A stretch of 64,000 nt of DNA, taken from contig NZ_JBHUMM010000012.1 of NCBI RefSeq assembly GCF_042685085.1, forward strand, positions 1-64,000, in the 5' to 3' direction. Shown one piece after another: positions 50,220 through 58,917 of this stretch. Source of the stretch: Marinicrinis sediminis (GTDB taxonomy: Bacteria > Bacillota > Bacilli > Paenibacillales > KCTC-33676). How positions within the stretch are numbered: position 1 is the first letter of the stretch; each line of letters begins with the position of its first letter. A program made the translations under genes and the position numbers. The notes below the pieces were generated by a model that did not search any database, was not told the DNA's origin, and saw only the letters and a list, made by a program, of their open reading frames with translations.

Positions 50220-50248
50220 ATATTACGCACTTTCTGATAGACTGTAAA
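50220..50248 (-). promoter_or_regulatory. Promoter of the riboswitch-yabE transcript
   Basis: TTTACA (50243-50248) and TAATAT (50220-50225) with 17 nt spacing, placing the start about 15 nt before the aptamer. The remaining 50250-50370 after tatD is A/T-rich with a weak hairpin and T-run that may end tatD transcription. Confidence 0.65.
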
Positions 50249-50370
50249 GGTTTAATAAAATGCGATTTTATGAAAAAAACTTGAAAACAGGATCAAAATC
50301 GAAAAAAAAGCTGGAGGAAGAATTGTTTCTTGCGAAATTGCTTTGATTTTCTCTCGAATAAACACTAATC

Positions 50371-51141
50371 TTAAAAGATGTCAAATACTTTTTTGGCATT
50401 ATTTCCAGTTATTCGGATGATTTCATCAAAAGTTTTCCCTGTCAGCTCTGCTGCTGCCTCTGCCACCAACTTCACATAACCGCTTTCATTTCGCTTTCCT
50501 CGATAGGGGTGAGGAGTCAAATAAGGGGAATCTGTCTCTACCAGCAAACGGTCCAATGGCACCTTTTTGAGTACTTCTTTGGGCTGCTTGGCATTTTTGA
50601 AGGTGACCGGACCGCCAAATGAAATATAGAAATTCATATCGAGGCACTGTTTGGCGATTTCCCAGCTGCCAGAATAGCAGTGCATAATGCCTCCTACTTC
50701 TGAGGCGTTCTCTTCTCTTAGAATATCAACCACATCCTGGTGGGCGTCCCGGTTGTGGATAATGATCGGTTTTCCAATCCGCTTCGCCAGGTCAATCTGC
50801 TTGCGAAATACGTCCTGCTGAATGGCTCTTGGCGACTTGTCCCAGTGATAGTCCAGACCCGTTTCACCAATGCCCACCACTTTGGGATGTGTCGTGGCAA
50901 GCTGTTCGATCCACTTCAAATCTTCTTCCGTCATGTCCACGGCATCAACGGGATGCCAGCCAATTACGGCATAGATAAAGTCATATTTCTCGGCTAGCTC
51001 CAGCGTAGAAGTAATCGTCTTGCGATCAAAACCCACATTGATCATCCGTTCTACTCCCTGATCGAGAGCTCGCTGTATCACTTGTTCCTGATCTTCTACA
51101 AATGCGTCTGCATCCAAGTGTGTGTGCGTATCGATTAACAT
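50371..51141 (-). CDS. tatD: TatD family metal-dependent DNase
   Basis: 256 residues (B. subtilis yabD). The amidohydrolase fold has MLIDTHTHLDADAF at the N terminus, GIGETGLDYHW, PIIIHNRDAHQD, MHCYSGSWE and VETDSPYLTP, giving the metal-binding set of His, Glu and Asp. It probably has 3'-5' exonuclease activity in repair or DNA turnover. It lies 17 nt after the HD gene. Confidence 0.96.
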   Translation of the reverse strand: MLIDTHTHLDADAFVEDQEQVIQRALDQGVERMINVGFDRKTITSTLELAEKYDFIYAVIGWHPVDAVDMTEEDLKWIEQLATTHPKVVGIGETGLDYHWDKSPRAIQQDVFRKQIDLAKRIGKPIIIHNRDAHQDVVDILREENASEVGGIMHCYSGSWEIAKQCLDMNFYISFGGPVTFKNAKQPKEVLKKVPLDRLLVETDSPYLTPHPYRGKRNESGYVKLVAEAAAELTGKTFDEIIRITGNNAKKVFDIF

Positions 51142-51158
51142 ATGCGTCTCCTTTTCAA

Positions 51159-52388
51159 TTAGATAAATGACATCCCTTCGGGATAATACAGGTGATGGGT
51201 ACCCATCTGAACGCCGCTGATCGATCGGATGATATCTGATTTTTTCGAGATTTCGATCAGCTTCCCGCGATCATTCCAAAGATAAATGGGAATTTTACCG
51301 TCTGTCTCCCCGGCTCGATACACATCATAGGAGAGATCGGCGGGGAAATCAACTTCCAGATAGTATTGCGGATCATAGCCAGCCTGCACGACCTGCTGGC
51401 GCATGTTTCGAATTTTCCTCTCATCCAGTAACTCCATCGTACTATATTTGAACAATCTTCGATGAAGGAAGCGATCACACAGATCTGCCAGGATCTCGTC
51501 CCGTTCGTGGGTCCACTGCATCATAGACATCTGCATGAACGATTCATCCAGTAGTAGATACTCTTTCGACTCTATTCGATTTTCAATCAATGCCCCCAGT
51601 GGATGAGGAAAGAAGTCAAATGCGTAGCCATTCAGGTATAAATATTTGACACGCTCGAACATCTTTCGCAAGATGATTTCCGAGCTGCGCGTAACCGGGT
51701 GGAAATACACCTGCCAATGCATCTGATACCGGGACATGAGATAGGCCTCTACAGCATGCATGCCGCTTTCTTTCACCACCACATGTCCGCGATGCGGCCT
51801 GAGCACGCGAATCATGCGCTCCAGATCATAGGTTCCGTAGTTGACTCCCGTATGATACGCATCTCGCAAAATATAATCCATCCGGTCTGCATCGAGTTGA
51901 CTGGAAATAAGGCTGACGACAATTTCTTTGGGATAGGTTTTACAGATGACTTGCTCCACTTTCTTGGGGAAATCGGCAGACACTTTCGACAACACTTGGT
52001 TGACCTCCGTCTGCTCTCTGAGCATTCGGCATGTCCATTCTTCATGATCGGTGTCGAAAGCCGATTCGATCGAATGGGAAAATGGCCCGTGACCGATGTC
52101 ATGCAGCAAAGCCGCACACAGACAGAGCAGCCTTTCCTCGGTGGGCCAGTCGGAAAAACCATTGCGCTCAAATTGTGAAATGATTTTTCTCGTAATTTCA
52201 TATACACCCAGGGAATGAGAGAACCGGCTATGCTCTGCCCCGTGAAACGTATAGAAGGAAGTTCCCAACTGACGAATGCGGCGAAGCCGCTGCATTTCCC
52301 TCGTATTGATGAGGTCCCAGATCACTTCATCCTGGACATGCACATACCGATGAACCGGATCTTTGAAAACTTTTTCCTCTTCTAACAT
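51159..52388 (-). CDS. HD-domain phosphohydrolase (YwfO-like)
   Basis: 409 residues from ATG 52388 with GGAGGGG upstream; the open frame before it is promoter sequence. HD-superfamily metal site: H53 (AEHSRFSHSLG), H96-D97 (LLHDIGHGPFSHS) and a later Asp in QLDADRMDYILRDA. It resembles B. subtilis YwfO and dGTPase-related proteins; the substrate is unknown. In B. subtilis the tatD neighbour is metS. Its upstream region is crowded with Spo0A-box sequences. Confidence 0.9.
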   Translation of the reverse strand: MLEEEKVFKDPVHRYVHVQDEVIWDLINTREMQRLRRIRQLGTSFYTFHGAEHSRFSHSLGVYEITRKIISQFERNGFSDWPTEERLLCLCAALLHDIGHGPFSHSIESAFDTDHEEWTCRMLREQTEVNQVLSKVSADFPKKVEQVICKTYPKEIVVSLISSQLDADRMDYILRDAYHTGVNYGTYDLERMIRVLRPHRGHVVVKESGMHAVEAYLMSRYQMHWQVYFHPVTRSSEIILRKMFERVKYLYLNGYAFDFFPHPLGALIENRIESKEYLLLDESFMQMSMMQWTHERDEILADLCDRFLHRRLFKYSTMELLDERKIRNMRQQVVQAGYDPQYYLEVDFPADLSYDVYRAGETDGKIPIYLWNDRGKLIEISKKSDIIRSISGVQMGTHHLYYPEGMSFI

Positions 52389-52456
52389 CTGACTTCCCCT
52401 CCAATCTGACACATTTTGAGTATGATTTCGATACAATGGCACCCTTTTATATTTTT

Positions 52457-52496
52457 TTCGACAATTTTGCGATATTTTTCGACACGTTCTGTCGAA
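52457..52496. promoter_or_regulatory. Spo0A-box cluster upstream of the HD gene
   Basis: Three exact TGTCGAA heptamers: two on the minus strand (52457-52463 and 52478-52484, start points 21 bp apart) and one on the plus strand (52490-52496). The second and third form the inverted repeat TTCGACA-N5-TGTCGAA. They lie about 70-110 nt before the HD gene start. Confidence 0.65.
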
Positions 52497-52628
52497 TCCG
52501 AAAATCTTGACTTCCATTTTCTATTGCTTGTATTTTTCATGATATCCAGCTAATGTGTAATTATGGGGTAGTAATCACCGCTGGTACGTTACTGCATCAT
52601 TAGTAAAGTTCACGCGCGTCAAATTGTA

Positions 52629-52657
52629 TTGACTGTTATGGGAATGGTTGGTATGAT
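52629..52657 (+). promoter_or_regulatory. abrB promoter
   Basis: TTGACT (52629-52634) and TATGAT (52652-52657) with 17 nt spacing, about 65 nt before abrB. Confidence 0.75.
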
Positions 52658-52672
52658 AAGAATCGAAAATTA

Positions 52673-52689
52673 TGTCGAATAATGACGAT
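52673..52689 (+). promoter_or_regulatory. Spo0A boxes downstream of the abrB promoter
   Basis: TGTCGAA (52673-52679) and TGACGAT (52683-52689) form the tandem pair seen downstream of the B. subtilis abrB start, where Spo0A-P represses abrB. The spacing TGTCGAA-TAA-TGACGA is the same as I recall from B. subtilis. Confidence 0.8.
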
Positions 52690-52721
52690 TCATTTTAAAA
52701 TATTTAGGAGGTCATTTCGCT

Positions 52722-52994
52722 ATGATGAAATCTACAGGTATTGTTCGTAAGGTTGATGAGTTGGGTCGTGTTGTTATTCCAATCGAGCTTCGCCGTACAC
52801 TAGGTATCGGGGAAAAAGACGCGTTGGAAATTTATGTGGATGGCGAAAGAATTATGCTGAAAAAGTATGAGCCTGCTTGTATTTTTACAGGAAATGCAGA
52901 CGAGCTTATTTACTTCAAAGGCAAGATGATCAGCAAGTCTTGCATCCCTGAACTAATTGATTTATATAATTCCATGACAAATGAGAAAGAATAA
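52722..52994 (+). CDS. abrB: Transition-state regulator AbrB
   Basis: 90 residues. The N-terminal DNA-binding domain (MMKSTGIVRKVDELGRVVIP, then IELRRTLGIGEKDALEIYVD) is almost identical to B. subtilis AbrB. The C-terminal part (CIFTGNADELIYFKGKMISKSCI) differs and is shorter, as in other Paenibacillus-type homologues. It keeps post-exponential genes off during growth; spoVG here has an AT-rich site it may bind. TAGGAGG lies upstream. Confidence 0.97.
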   Translation: MMKSTGIVRKVDELGRVVIPIELRRTLGIGEKDALEIYVDGERIMLKKYEPACIFTGNADELIYFKGKMISKSCIPELIDLYNSMTNEKE

Positions 52995-53054
52995 GTTATA
53001 ATAGAGTTATTCCAATATGTTAATTCTAACCTTTTCATATCTCCTTTTGCTTGT

Positions 53055-53088
53055 CCGCTGTTCATTTACGAACAGCGGTCTTTTTTTT
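53055..53088 (+). terminator. Terminator after abrB
   Basis: Perfect 9-bp stem (53055-53063 and 53070-53078) followed by TCTTTTTTTT on the plus strand. It also ends at the rsmI stop, so it separates the convergent genes. Confidence 0.9.
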
Positions 53089-54010
53089 ATAGTTCATGAC
53101 ACTGATCATACAGATCCCGCTTTGATACACCCCGATCTCCTGCCGCCAGCTTCATCGCTTCTTTTTTAGAATGACCCTGATTCATGTATGTTTTTACATG
53201 TTCCACAACTTGCATACCTTCCCACCATCCGACGATTTGCTCGGCTTCTGGAGAAAGATTGCCTTCAACGACCAGACAGAACTCACCAATTGGAGGCTGG
53301 TTTGCAAAGTAGTCCATGGCGGATGCCACGGTTCCTCTCAGCCATTCCTCATGACGCTTGGTAAGCTCGCGACCACAACTGATTCTGCGATCTCCCCATA
53401 CCTCGAACATGGCCGCCAGTGTTTTCTTGATGCGATGAGGGGATTCGTACAGCACCAGCGTCTCTGTATGATTCTTCCATTGGTCCAACGTCTGTGTCAA
53501 TTGCTTTTTTTCCCGCGGCAGGAAGCCGAGAAAGGTAAACGCCTTTGTGTTCAACCCCGATGCAATCAAGGCAGAGATGGCCGCATTGGCCCCGGGTATG
53601 GGAATGACCGACAAGCCTTCTGCAAGCGCAGCCTCCACGATCTCCATGCCGGGGTCTGAAACGGCCGGCGTTCCGGCATCACTGACCAATGCGACGCTTT
53701 GCCCCTCTTTCAACAGATCGATAATCCGTTCTCCGCTGGCCATCTTGTTGTGTTCATGGTAACTAAAAAGACGGGTGGAAATCTCAAAATGATTCAGCAG
53801 CTTTTTCGTTTGCCTCGTATCCTCTGCGGCTATCCAATCGACGGAATGCAGTGTATTCACAGCCCGGAAGGTCATGTCCTCCAAATTGCCGATCGGGGTA
53901 GCCACCAAATACAGTTTGCCATACTCAAGCTCGGCTGGGGCAGGGTTATGAGCTGGCAAGCGATGTGCTTGCGCTGCAGGGTGCGGCAAAAAGCTTTTTT
54001 GAATGTTCAT
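53087..54010 (-). CDS. rsmI: 16S rRNA 2'-O-ribose C1402 methyltransferase
   Basis: 307 residues (B. subtilis yabC). A tetrapyrrole-methylase-fold SAM enzyme: KLYLVATPIGNLEDMTFRA, AAEDTRQTKKLLNHF, ALVSDAGTPAVSDPG and VIPIPGANAAISAL. The first about 28 residues (to PAPAELEYG) are an extra leader rich in Ala, Pro and His. It overlaps trmN6 by 4 nt. Confidence 0.96.
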   Translation of the reverse strand: MNIQKSFLPHPAAQAHRLPAHNPAPAELEYGKLYLVATPIGNLEDMTFRAVNTLHSVDWIAAEDTRQTKKLLNHFEISTRLFSYHEHNKMASGERIIDLLKEGQSVALVSDAGTPAVSDPGMEIVEAALAEGLSVIPIPGANAAISALIASGLNTKAFTFLGFLPREKKQLTQTLDQWKNHTETLVLYESPHRIKKTLAAMFEVWGDRRISCGRELTKRHEEWLRGTVASAMDYFANQPPIGEFCLVVEGNLSPEAEQIVGWWEGMQVVEHVKTYMNQGHSKKEAMKLAAGDRGVSKRDLYDQCHEL

Positions 54011-54762
54011 TGCTCCCTCTCTCCCTTTCCGTAATAGATCTCCATCAATTCTTCGGCATATTGCTGCTGCTCATTATAAACAATGAGCGGCGGAAGCACT
54101 CTGACCTCCGGCTTGCCATCGCGGATTGCCTCGATAAGCACCATATTGGCCTCGGCATCCTTTTTCGGATGAATCCATCGGATGCGCTTTGGCTCCATTT
54201 TGTATTTGCGCATCAGAAATAAAATATCCATGATTCTCGAAGGACGGTGGACCATCGCTACTTTTCCGCCACTTTTGGCCATTCGACCACAGGCTGCGAT
54301 CACATCCTCCAGCGTACAGGAAATCTCATGTCTTGCGATTGCGAAATGACTGTTCTTATTTTGATCCCCGGTCTGGGCGGGCATGTACGGCGGGTTAACG
54401 GTCACAAGATCAAAATGGCCGTTATATGTGGTGGTCATTTCTCTTAAATCTCCGTGTATAATTTCAACCTGCTGCTCGAGGTTGTTCATCTGTACGTTTC
54501 GCTTTGCGATGTCCACCAGTTTTTCCTGTATTTCTACAGCGGTGACAGAAGCTTTCGTACGAGCTGTAAGCAGTAGCGGGATGACCCCGTTTCCGGTACA
54601 CAAGTCCATAATGCGACCCCGGTAAGGAACCGAACAGAAGCGGGACAACAAGACGGCATCCATGGAAAAGCTGAACACTTCATCACTCTGGATGATATGT
54701 AAATCCTGATTGATCAGGTCGTCTACTCTTTCGTTGGGATGAAGCGGTACTTTTTTTCTCAT
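54007..54762 (-). CDS. trmN6: tRNA1(Val) adenine N6-methyltransferase-like protein
   Basis: 251 residues from ATG 54762 with AAGGAA about 11 nt upstream (B. subtilis yabB). A Rossmann-fold methyltransferase: IMDLCTGNGVIPLLL binds SAM, and NPPY in LVTVNPPYMPAQ is the amino-methyltransferase catalytic motif. yazA, found between these two genes in B. subtilis, is absent; trmN6 and rsmI overlap directly. Confidence 0.94.
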   Translation of the reverse strand: MRKKVPLHPNERVDDLINQDLHIIQSDEVFSFSMDAVLLSRFCSVPYRGRIMDLCTGNGVIPLLLTARTKASVTAVEIQEKLVDIAKRNVQMNNLEQQVEIIHGDLREMTTTYNGHFDLVTVNPPYMPAQTGDQNKNSHFAIARHEISCTLEDVIAACGRMAKSGGKVAMVHRPSRIMDILFLMRKYKMEPKRIRWIHPKKDAEANMVLIEAIRDGKPEVRVLPPLIVYNEQQQYAEELMEIYYGKGEREQ

Positions 54763-54820
54763 TCGGGTTTCATTCCTTCTCCTCGTGTTTAATCTTGTAG
54801 GGGATGTGTCATACGGGTGG

Positions 54821-54851
54821 AAAAAAACCGTAGAGCTGATCTCTACGGTTT
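54821..54851 (-). terminator. Terminator after yabA
   Basis: Perfect 11-bp stem (54825-54835 and 54841-54851) with a 5-nt loop and a long T-run on the minus strand, 18 nt after the yabA stop and before trmN6. Confidence 0.9.
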
Positions 54852-54868
54852 CAATCAATGTGAAGGGA

Positions 54869-55222
54869 CTATTTATTTAAAAAGGACAGGCAAAATAAGC
54901 AATCTCCTTCGGTGCGCAATTGACCATAATGCAAGTTACAAATATGGAAGCCTTCCGCATACAGACGAGCCAAGTTATCGTATCCTTCTCCTACATATCC
55001 GGCTTGCTCGTGTGGGGATTGAGGCTGCTCTTCGTTCCCATCTTCCTGTTCAGGCTGGGATTCTTTCAAGAGACGGCGAAGCTGTTGATTTTCGATGCTA
55101 AGTCGCTTGTTCTCCTCCACCAACGCAGCTACTTTCTGTTTCATTCCTGAGAATTGTTCCAACAGATGCACCCACTGTTCTTCCATATGTGAAAGTTCCG
55201 AATACATGTCTTTCTTGACCAC
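54869..55222 (-). CDS. yabA: Replication initiation control protein YabA
   Basis: Binds DnaA and the beta clamp to limit initiation. 117 residues from GTG 55222, six nt after GAGGTG; a GTG three codons earlier overlaps that site. The N-terminal coiled coil (about 10-60, VAALVEENKRLSIENQQLRRLL) gives the tetramer, and the C-terminal zinc site uses HICNLHYG and CLFCLSFL. Confidence 0.94.
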   Translation of the reverse strand: MVKKDMYSELSHMEEQWVHLLEQFSGMKQKVAALVEENKRLSIENQQLRRLLKESQPEQEDGNEEQPQSPHEQAGYVGEGYDNLARLYAEGFHICNLHYGQLRTEGDCLFCLSFLNK

Positions 55223-55250
55223 GAACTTCACCTCAGTGTTTGTCTAACGG

Positions 55251-56060
55251 TTACTCTTGCAAGGCTACATCATCAAATGGCAGTTTCACATTTTTCTTCA
55301 GCTCGAAGATTTGAATGGAGGCAGTTCGTTCCTTGGGATGAACCGAAACAACTTTTCCTTCACCCAATGAAGTCACTACCAGGCTGCCAATGGACGGCAT
55401 CTCTTCTTTTTCTCTGGCTTCTTCATAATTATCATGCTCATACTTCAGGCAGCACATCAATCGACCGCACAATCCTGATATTTTGGTCGGATTAAGGGAC
55501 AGATTCTGATCTTTGGCCATCTTGATGGACACGGGCTCGAAATCGCCAAGCCAGGTCGAGCAGCATAACGGACGACCGCAAGGTCCAATGCCTCCAAGCA
55601 TTTTCGCCTCATCACGGACCCCGATCTGTCTGAGCTCAATTCTGGTTCTGAAGATACTCGCCAGATCCTTGACCAATTCTCTAAAATCGACTCTGCCTTC
55701 TGCCGTAAAGTAAAATATCACTTTGTTGCGATCAAATGTATATTCAACATCAACCAGTTTCATCTGCAACTTATGCTGACGTATTTTATCCAAACCAATT
55801 TGAAAAGCATCTTTCGCTGCGTGTCGGTTCTCCTCAACGACATTTGCATCTTTCAGATCTGCAATGCGAATGACTTTTTTCAAGGGGAGAACCACATCCG
55901 ACTCATCTACCTGTTTTTTCCCTACAACCACCTTGCCGTATTCAACCCCGCGAGCGGTCTCAACGATGACATGGTGATCTCTCTCAATCTGGAGCTCTGT
56001 AGGGTCGAAATAGTAGACTTTGCCGGCCTTCTTAAAGCGTACGCCGACAACACTATACAT
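55251..56060 (-). CDS. ricT: RicT (YaaT), RNase Y-modulating complex subunit
   Basis: 269 residues of the PSP1 family. Partner of RicA and RicF in the Fe-S-bearing Y-complex that directs RNase Y, needed for competence, biofilm and sporulation in B. subtilis. The cysteine clusters GPCGRPLCCSTWLG and SGLCGRLMCCLKYEHD are intact. It starts two nt after holB ends. Confidence 0.95.
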   Translation of the reverse strand: MYSVVGVRFKKAGKVYYFDPTELQIERDHHVIVETARGVEYGKVVVGKKQVDESDVVLPLKKVIRIADLKDANVVEENRHAAKDAFQIGLDKIRQHKLQMKLVDVEYTFDRNKVIFYFTAEGRVDFRELVKDLASIFRTRIELRQIGVRDEAKMLGGIGPCGRPLCCSTWLGDFEPVSIKMAKDQNLSLNPTKISGLCGRLMCCLKYEHDNYEEAREKEEMPSIGSLVVTSLGEGKVVSVHPKERTASIQIFELKKNVKLPFDDVALQE

Positions 56061-56061
56061 T

Positions 56062-57042
56062 CTACTCCCCCTTTATTTTGACACATAACTGCTCAAGTAC
56101 GAGCTGTGGACTCACATGCGAGCGTAGCTGCCGCTTGGCTTCGACAGTTTCCTCCATCCACCTGACCATTCTTGACGTATCCATATATCGGGCATGCTGA
56201 CGAATCCAGTCCGATTCATCCTCGAAAATGATTCGGTCTGCTTCCGCTCCAGCCTGCGCTCTTAGCATATCCTTAAACCATAGCAACAGCATGTCCAGCA
56301 TCAGTGGAATGTGATCTGTCAGTGCGGCTTTGACAATCTTTTGCTGAATCGTCAGGCTTGCACTGGCAAAGGGTGCCGTAACACATTCCTTAGCCAATTG
56401 TATCACTACGTTTCTACATTCTGCAAATCCATTTCCTTGGATCAATTCTCTGGCTCCTTGTACACCTGCAGCCAAATGAACGGCCAGCTTGGCATCAAGA
56501 GCCCCAAATCCCTCTTGCTTCAGCTGCATGAACAAACTTTGTGGAGAGGGTGGCGAAAACGGTACCGGCTGTGTACGGGATCGAATGGTCGGCAATACAG
56601 CCTGTCCATTTTCCGTAATAAGCACAGCAGTCACCATCGAAGCGGGCTCCTCCAGAAACTTCAGCAAGCTGTTTGCAGCTTCTACGGTCATTTTCTCGGC
56701 CTGCTCGATGACATAAATCTTTCGCTTGTCACCTGTCTTGAGCGAGAATTCGCGTTGCAGCTTTCGAATCTGGTCGATTTTAATTGCCGTTCCCTCCGGC
56801 TCCAGCATGAAAAGACGCGGATGATTCCCGTGGGCTACTTTTCGGCATTCAATGCATGTGCCGCAAGCATCTTCTATTTGATTCAAACAAAAAACGGCCT
56901 GGGCCAAACTGACTGCCGCTTGCCGTTTCCCTGTCCCTGAAGGGCCGATAAATAAATATGCATGCGAAAGCTGGTTTTTCCGCAACCCGCTTTGCAAAAG
57001 CTGTTTCACCATATCCTGCCCTTGCAGTTCTTGAAAAGACAT
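56062..57042 (-). CDS. holB: DNA polymerase III delta' subunit
   Basis: Clamp-loader subunit. 326 residues. AAA+ features: HAYLFIGPSGTGKRQAAVSLAQ near residue 30, the zinc-binding CGTCIECRKV, YVIEQAEKMTVEAANSLLKFLEEP and the later RSRTQPV sensor region. The C-terminal collar domain follows. Confidence 0.95.
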   Translation of the reverse strand: MSFQELQGQDMVKQLLQSGLRKNQLSHAYLFIGPSGTGKRQAAVSLAQAVFCLNQIEDACGTCIECRKVAHGNHPRLFMLEPEGTAIKIDQIRKLQREFSLKTGDKRKIYVIEQAEKMTVEAANSLLKFLEEPASMVTAVLITENGQAVLPTIRSRTQPVPFSPPSPQSLFMQLKQEGFGALDAKLAVHLAAGVQGARELIQGNGFAECRNVVIQLAKECVTAPFASASLTIQQKIVKAALTDHIPLMLDMLLLWFKDMLRAQAGAEADRIIFEDESDWIRQHARYMDTSRMVRWMEETVEAKRQLRSHVSPQLVLEQLCVKIKGE

Positions 57043-57066
57043 GTATATTAAACTCCCTTTTCTTCA

Positions 57067-57510
57067 TTAAAACCATAGATTGATCAGCAGGCCTCTGATC
57101 TCGCCTACCCGGTTTAGCAGTTCTACCTTGCCATTCTCGGCCTCTAGCAGTTCATCGGCCATTTCCAGCAAATATTGATCGATCTCTTCCAGGATCTTGT
57201 ATTTCTTGCCCCGTCCTCTGCGATCCCAGCCCCGGGTTTCCTTCAATCCCACTCCCCGGCGTACGGTTTCCTCCAAGAATCGTTTGACGAGCAGCTTGTA
57301 TTGCCGAAGTTCCCGCACGGTCATCGATTTTAGCAATCTTTCACCTTGCTGTTGTACTTGATCCAGCATTTGCTTCAGTTGCTGCTGCGTCGCTTGCTGG
57401 TGCTGCTGTCGCATGGTATCTGAAAACTGATTTTGTTGGGTACTCGGGGTGCCGCCTGCATCATTTTTCTGAATGTTGCGTACAGGCTGAAAACCAGGGT
57501 TAATTTTCAC
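57067..57510 (-). CDS. yaaR: YaaR family protein (DUF327)
   Basis: 147 residues from a GTG with AAGGAAG upstream. The N-terminal 55 are Gln-rich and disordered-looking; the rest is helical (RELRQYKLLVKRFLEETVRR, then KKYKILEEIDQYLLEMADELL). Function unknown. It holds its conserved place between darA and holB. Confidence 0.92.
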   Translation of the reverse strand: MKINPGFQPVRNIQKNDAGGTPSTQQNQFSDTMRQQHQQATQQQLKQMLDQVQQQGERLLKSMTVRELRQYKLLVKRFLEETVRRGVGLKETRGWDRRGRGKKYKILEEIDQYLLEMADELLEAENGKVELLNRVGEIRGLLINLWF

Positions 57511-57642
57511 AGCAGCTTCCTTCTTTCCATGCAGGTTGGATCATTCGGCATTCCTCAGGCAATTCAGAGGCATTCGCACAGCTTGCAAGCGGGCCTTCCC
57601 TCGTTCAAGCAGACCTGGAATGAACGGCTCCGGCCAGAGGTG

Positions 57643-57972
57643 CTAATAATGCTCAAACCGCTCAACCGGAATGACAAACACAGCTGCGCCGCCCACTTGA
57701 ACCTCTACCGGGAATGGAATGTACGAATCCGTCGTGCCCCCTACAGGTGACACAGGGGTAACCAGTTGATCTCGAATCTTGCAGTTTTCACGAATAATCC
57801 GGAAAACATCTTCGACTTTGTCATTTTCCGTTCCGATCATAAACGTGGTGTTGCCTGCCTTCAAGAATCCACCTGTACTCGCCAGCTTTGTTGCGCGATA
57901 GCCTGCCTTGACGAGCGCACTTGCCAATTTCCCGCTGTCTTTGTCTTGTACGACGGCCATGATCATTTTCAT
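57643..57972 (-). CDS. darA: c-di-AMP-binding PII-like protein DarA
   Basis: 109 residues, the same length as B. subtilis DarA (YaaQ). PII-like fold binding c-di-AMP: MKMIMAVVQDKDSGKLASAL, KLASTGGFLKAGNTTFMIG and the VSPVGGTTDSYIPFPVEV stretch. Two ATGs lie in tandem; 57972 is preferred by spacing from GGGAGG and by length. The same messenger is read by the riboswitch before yabE. Confidence 0.95.
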   Translation of the reverse strand: MKMIMAVVQDKDSGKLASALVKAGYRATKLASTGGFLKAGNTTFMIGTENDKVEDVFRIIRENCKIRDQLVTPVSPVGGTTDSYIPFPVEVQVGGAAVFVIPVERFEHY

Positions 57973-58121
57973 CATCGGCACCTCCCTTTATTATAGCTAA
58001 TCTTCACGGTTTTCGCACACTTCGAGTGGCTTGCCGAAGCCAGCATGTCGAAAGCGCTTGCACAGGGTTTCTCTCTTTATTTCTATCATAAGCAATTATG
58101 ACCCTTTTGTGAAAGAGAATT

Positions 58122-58841
58122 TTAGGAAGATTTCAGATTCATTCGTGTTTTTATCACGTGTTGGATAGTCTGAAGGACACCCTCCACATCCTGACTGGCA
58201 TCCACAACGACGATGCGCTCCGGGAATCGTGTGGCGAGTTTGCGGTATCCTTCCCTGACCTTCTCGTGAAAGTCCAGTTTCTCCATATCCAGGCGATTGA
58301 TTTCCCGCTCATTATTCTGATAGATACGCTGTAGTCCGATATGAGGGTCTATGTCCAGTAGGAAAGTAAGCTCAGGCATTCGATCTCCGATCGCAAAAGC
58401 GTTCAGGTTCCAGATTTCTTCGATCCCGATCCCTCGTGCATAGCCCTGGTAGGCTAGACTGCTGTCAATAAATCGATCACAGAGCACGATGCGGCCTGCT
58501 TCCAGTGCAGGGGTCACCTTCTCCACCAGATGCTGTCTGCGTGCAGCGGCATACAGCAGCGCTTCTGTACGTTCCTCCATGCTGGTGTGTGACGGGTCCA
58601 AAATGACGCTGCGAATTTTCTCCGCGATCTGTATGCCCCCTGGCTCGCGGGTGGTGACTACTTCATAGCCAGACGCCTTCAACCAGGCTGCTATCGCTTC
58701 GATTACCGTTGTTTTTCCGGCTCCTTCTCCTCCTTCGAAGGTCAAAAAGGTGCCAGGCAAACGAGATGACGGTTGATGCTTATCGGTACACAGGTGTGTG
58801 AGTGGTGGTTTCATGGATGGTTGATTGGGTAGGTTGTTCAT
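58122..58841 (-). CDS. tmk: Thymidylate kinase
   Basis: Phosphorylates dTMP to dTDP. 239 residues. P-loop FEGGEGAGKTT at about 35-45, REPGG, DRFIDSSLAYQG, and the lid region EREINRLDME. The first about 28 residues (Pro/Leu/His-rich) exceed the usual start; an internal ATG at residue 10 is possible. GAGG lies 11 nt upstream of the first ATG. Confidence 0.95.
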   Translation of the reverse strand: MNNLPNQPSMKPPLTHLCTDKHQPSSRLPGTFLTFEGGEGAGKTTVIEAIAAWLKASGYEVVTTREPGGIQIAEKIRSVILDPSHTSMEERTEALLYAAARRQHLVEKVTPALEAGRIVLCDRFIDSSLAYQGYARGIGIEEIWNLNAFAIGDRMPELTFLLDIDPHIGLQRIYQNNEREINRLDMEKLDFHEKVREGYRKLATRFPERIVVVDASQDVEGVLQTIQHVIKTRMNLKSS

Positions 58842-58917
58842 TCAGGTTCATCCTCATATCTTTGTCTGTTTGAGCTAATCTATCGTCCGGTTCACGGTCT
58901 GTTCGTATCATCTTTCA

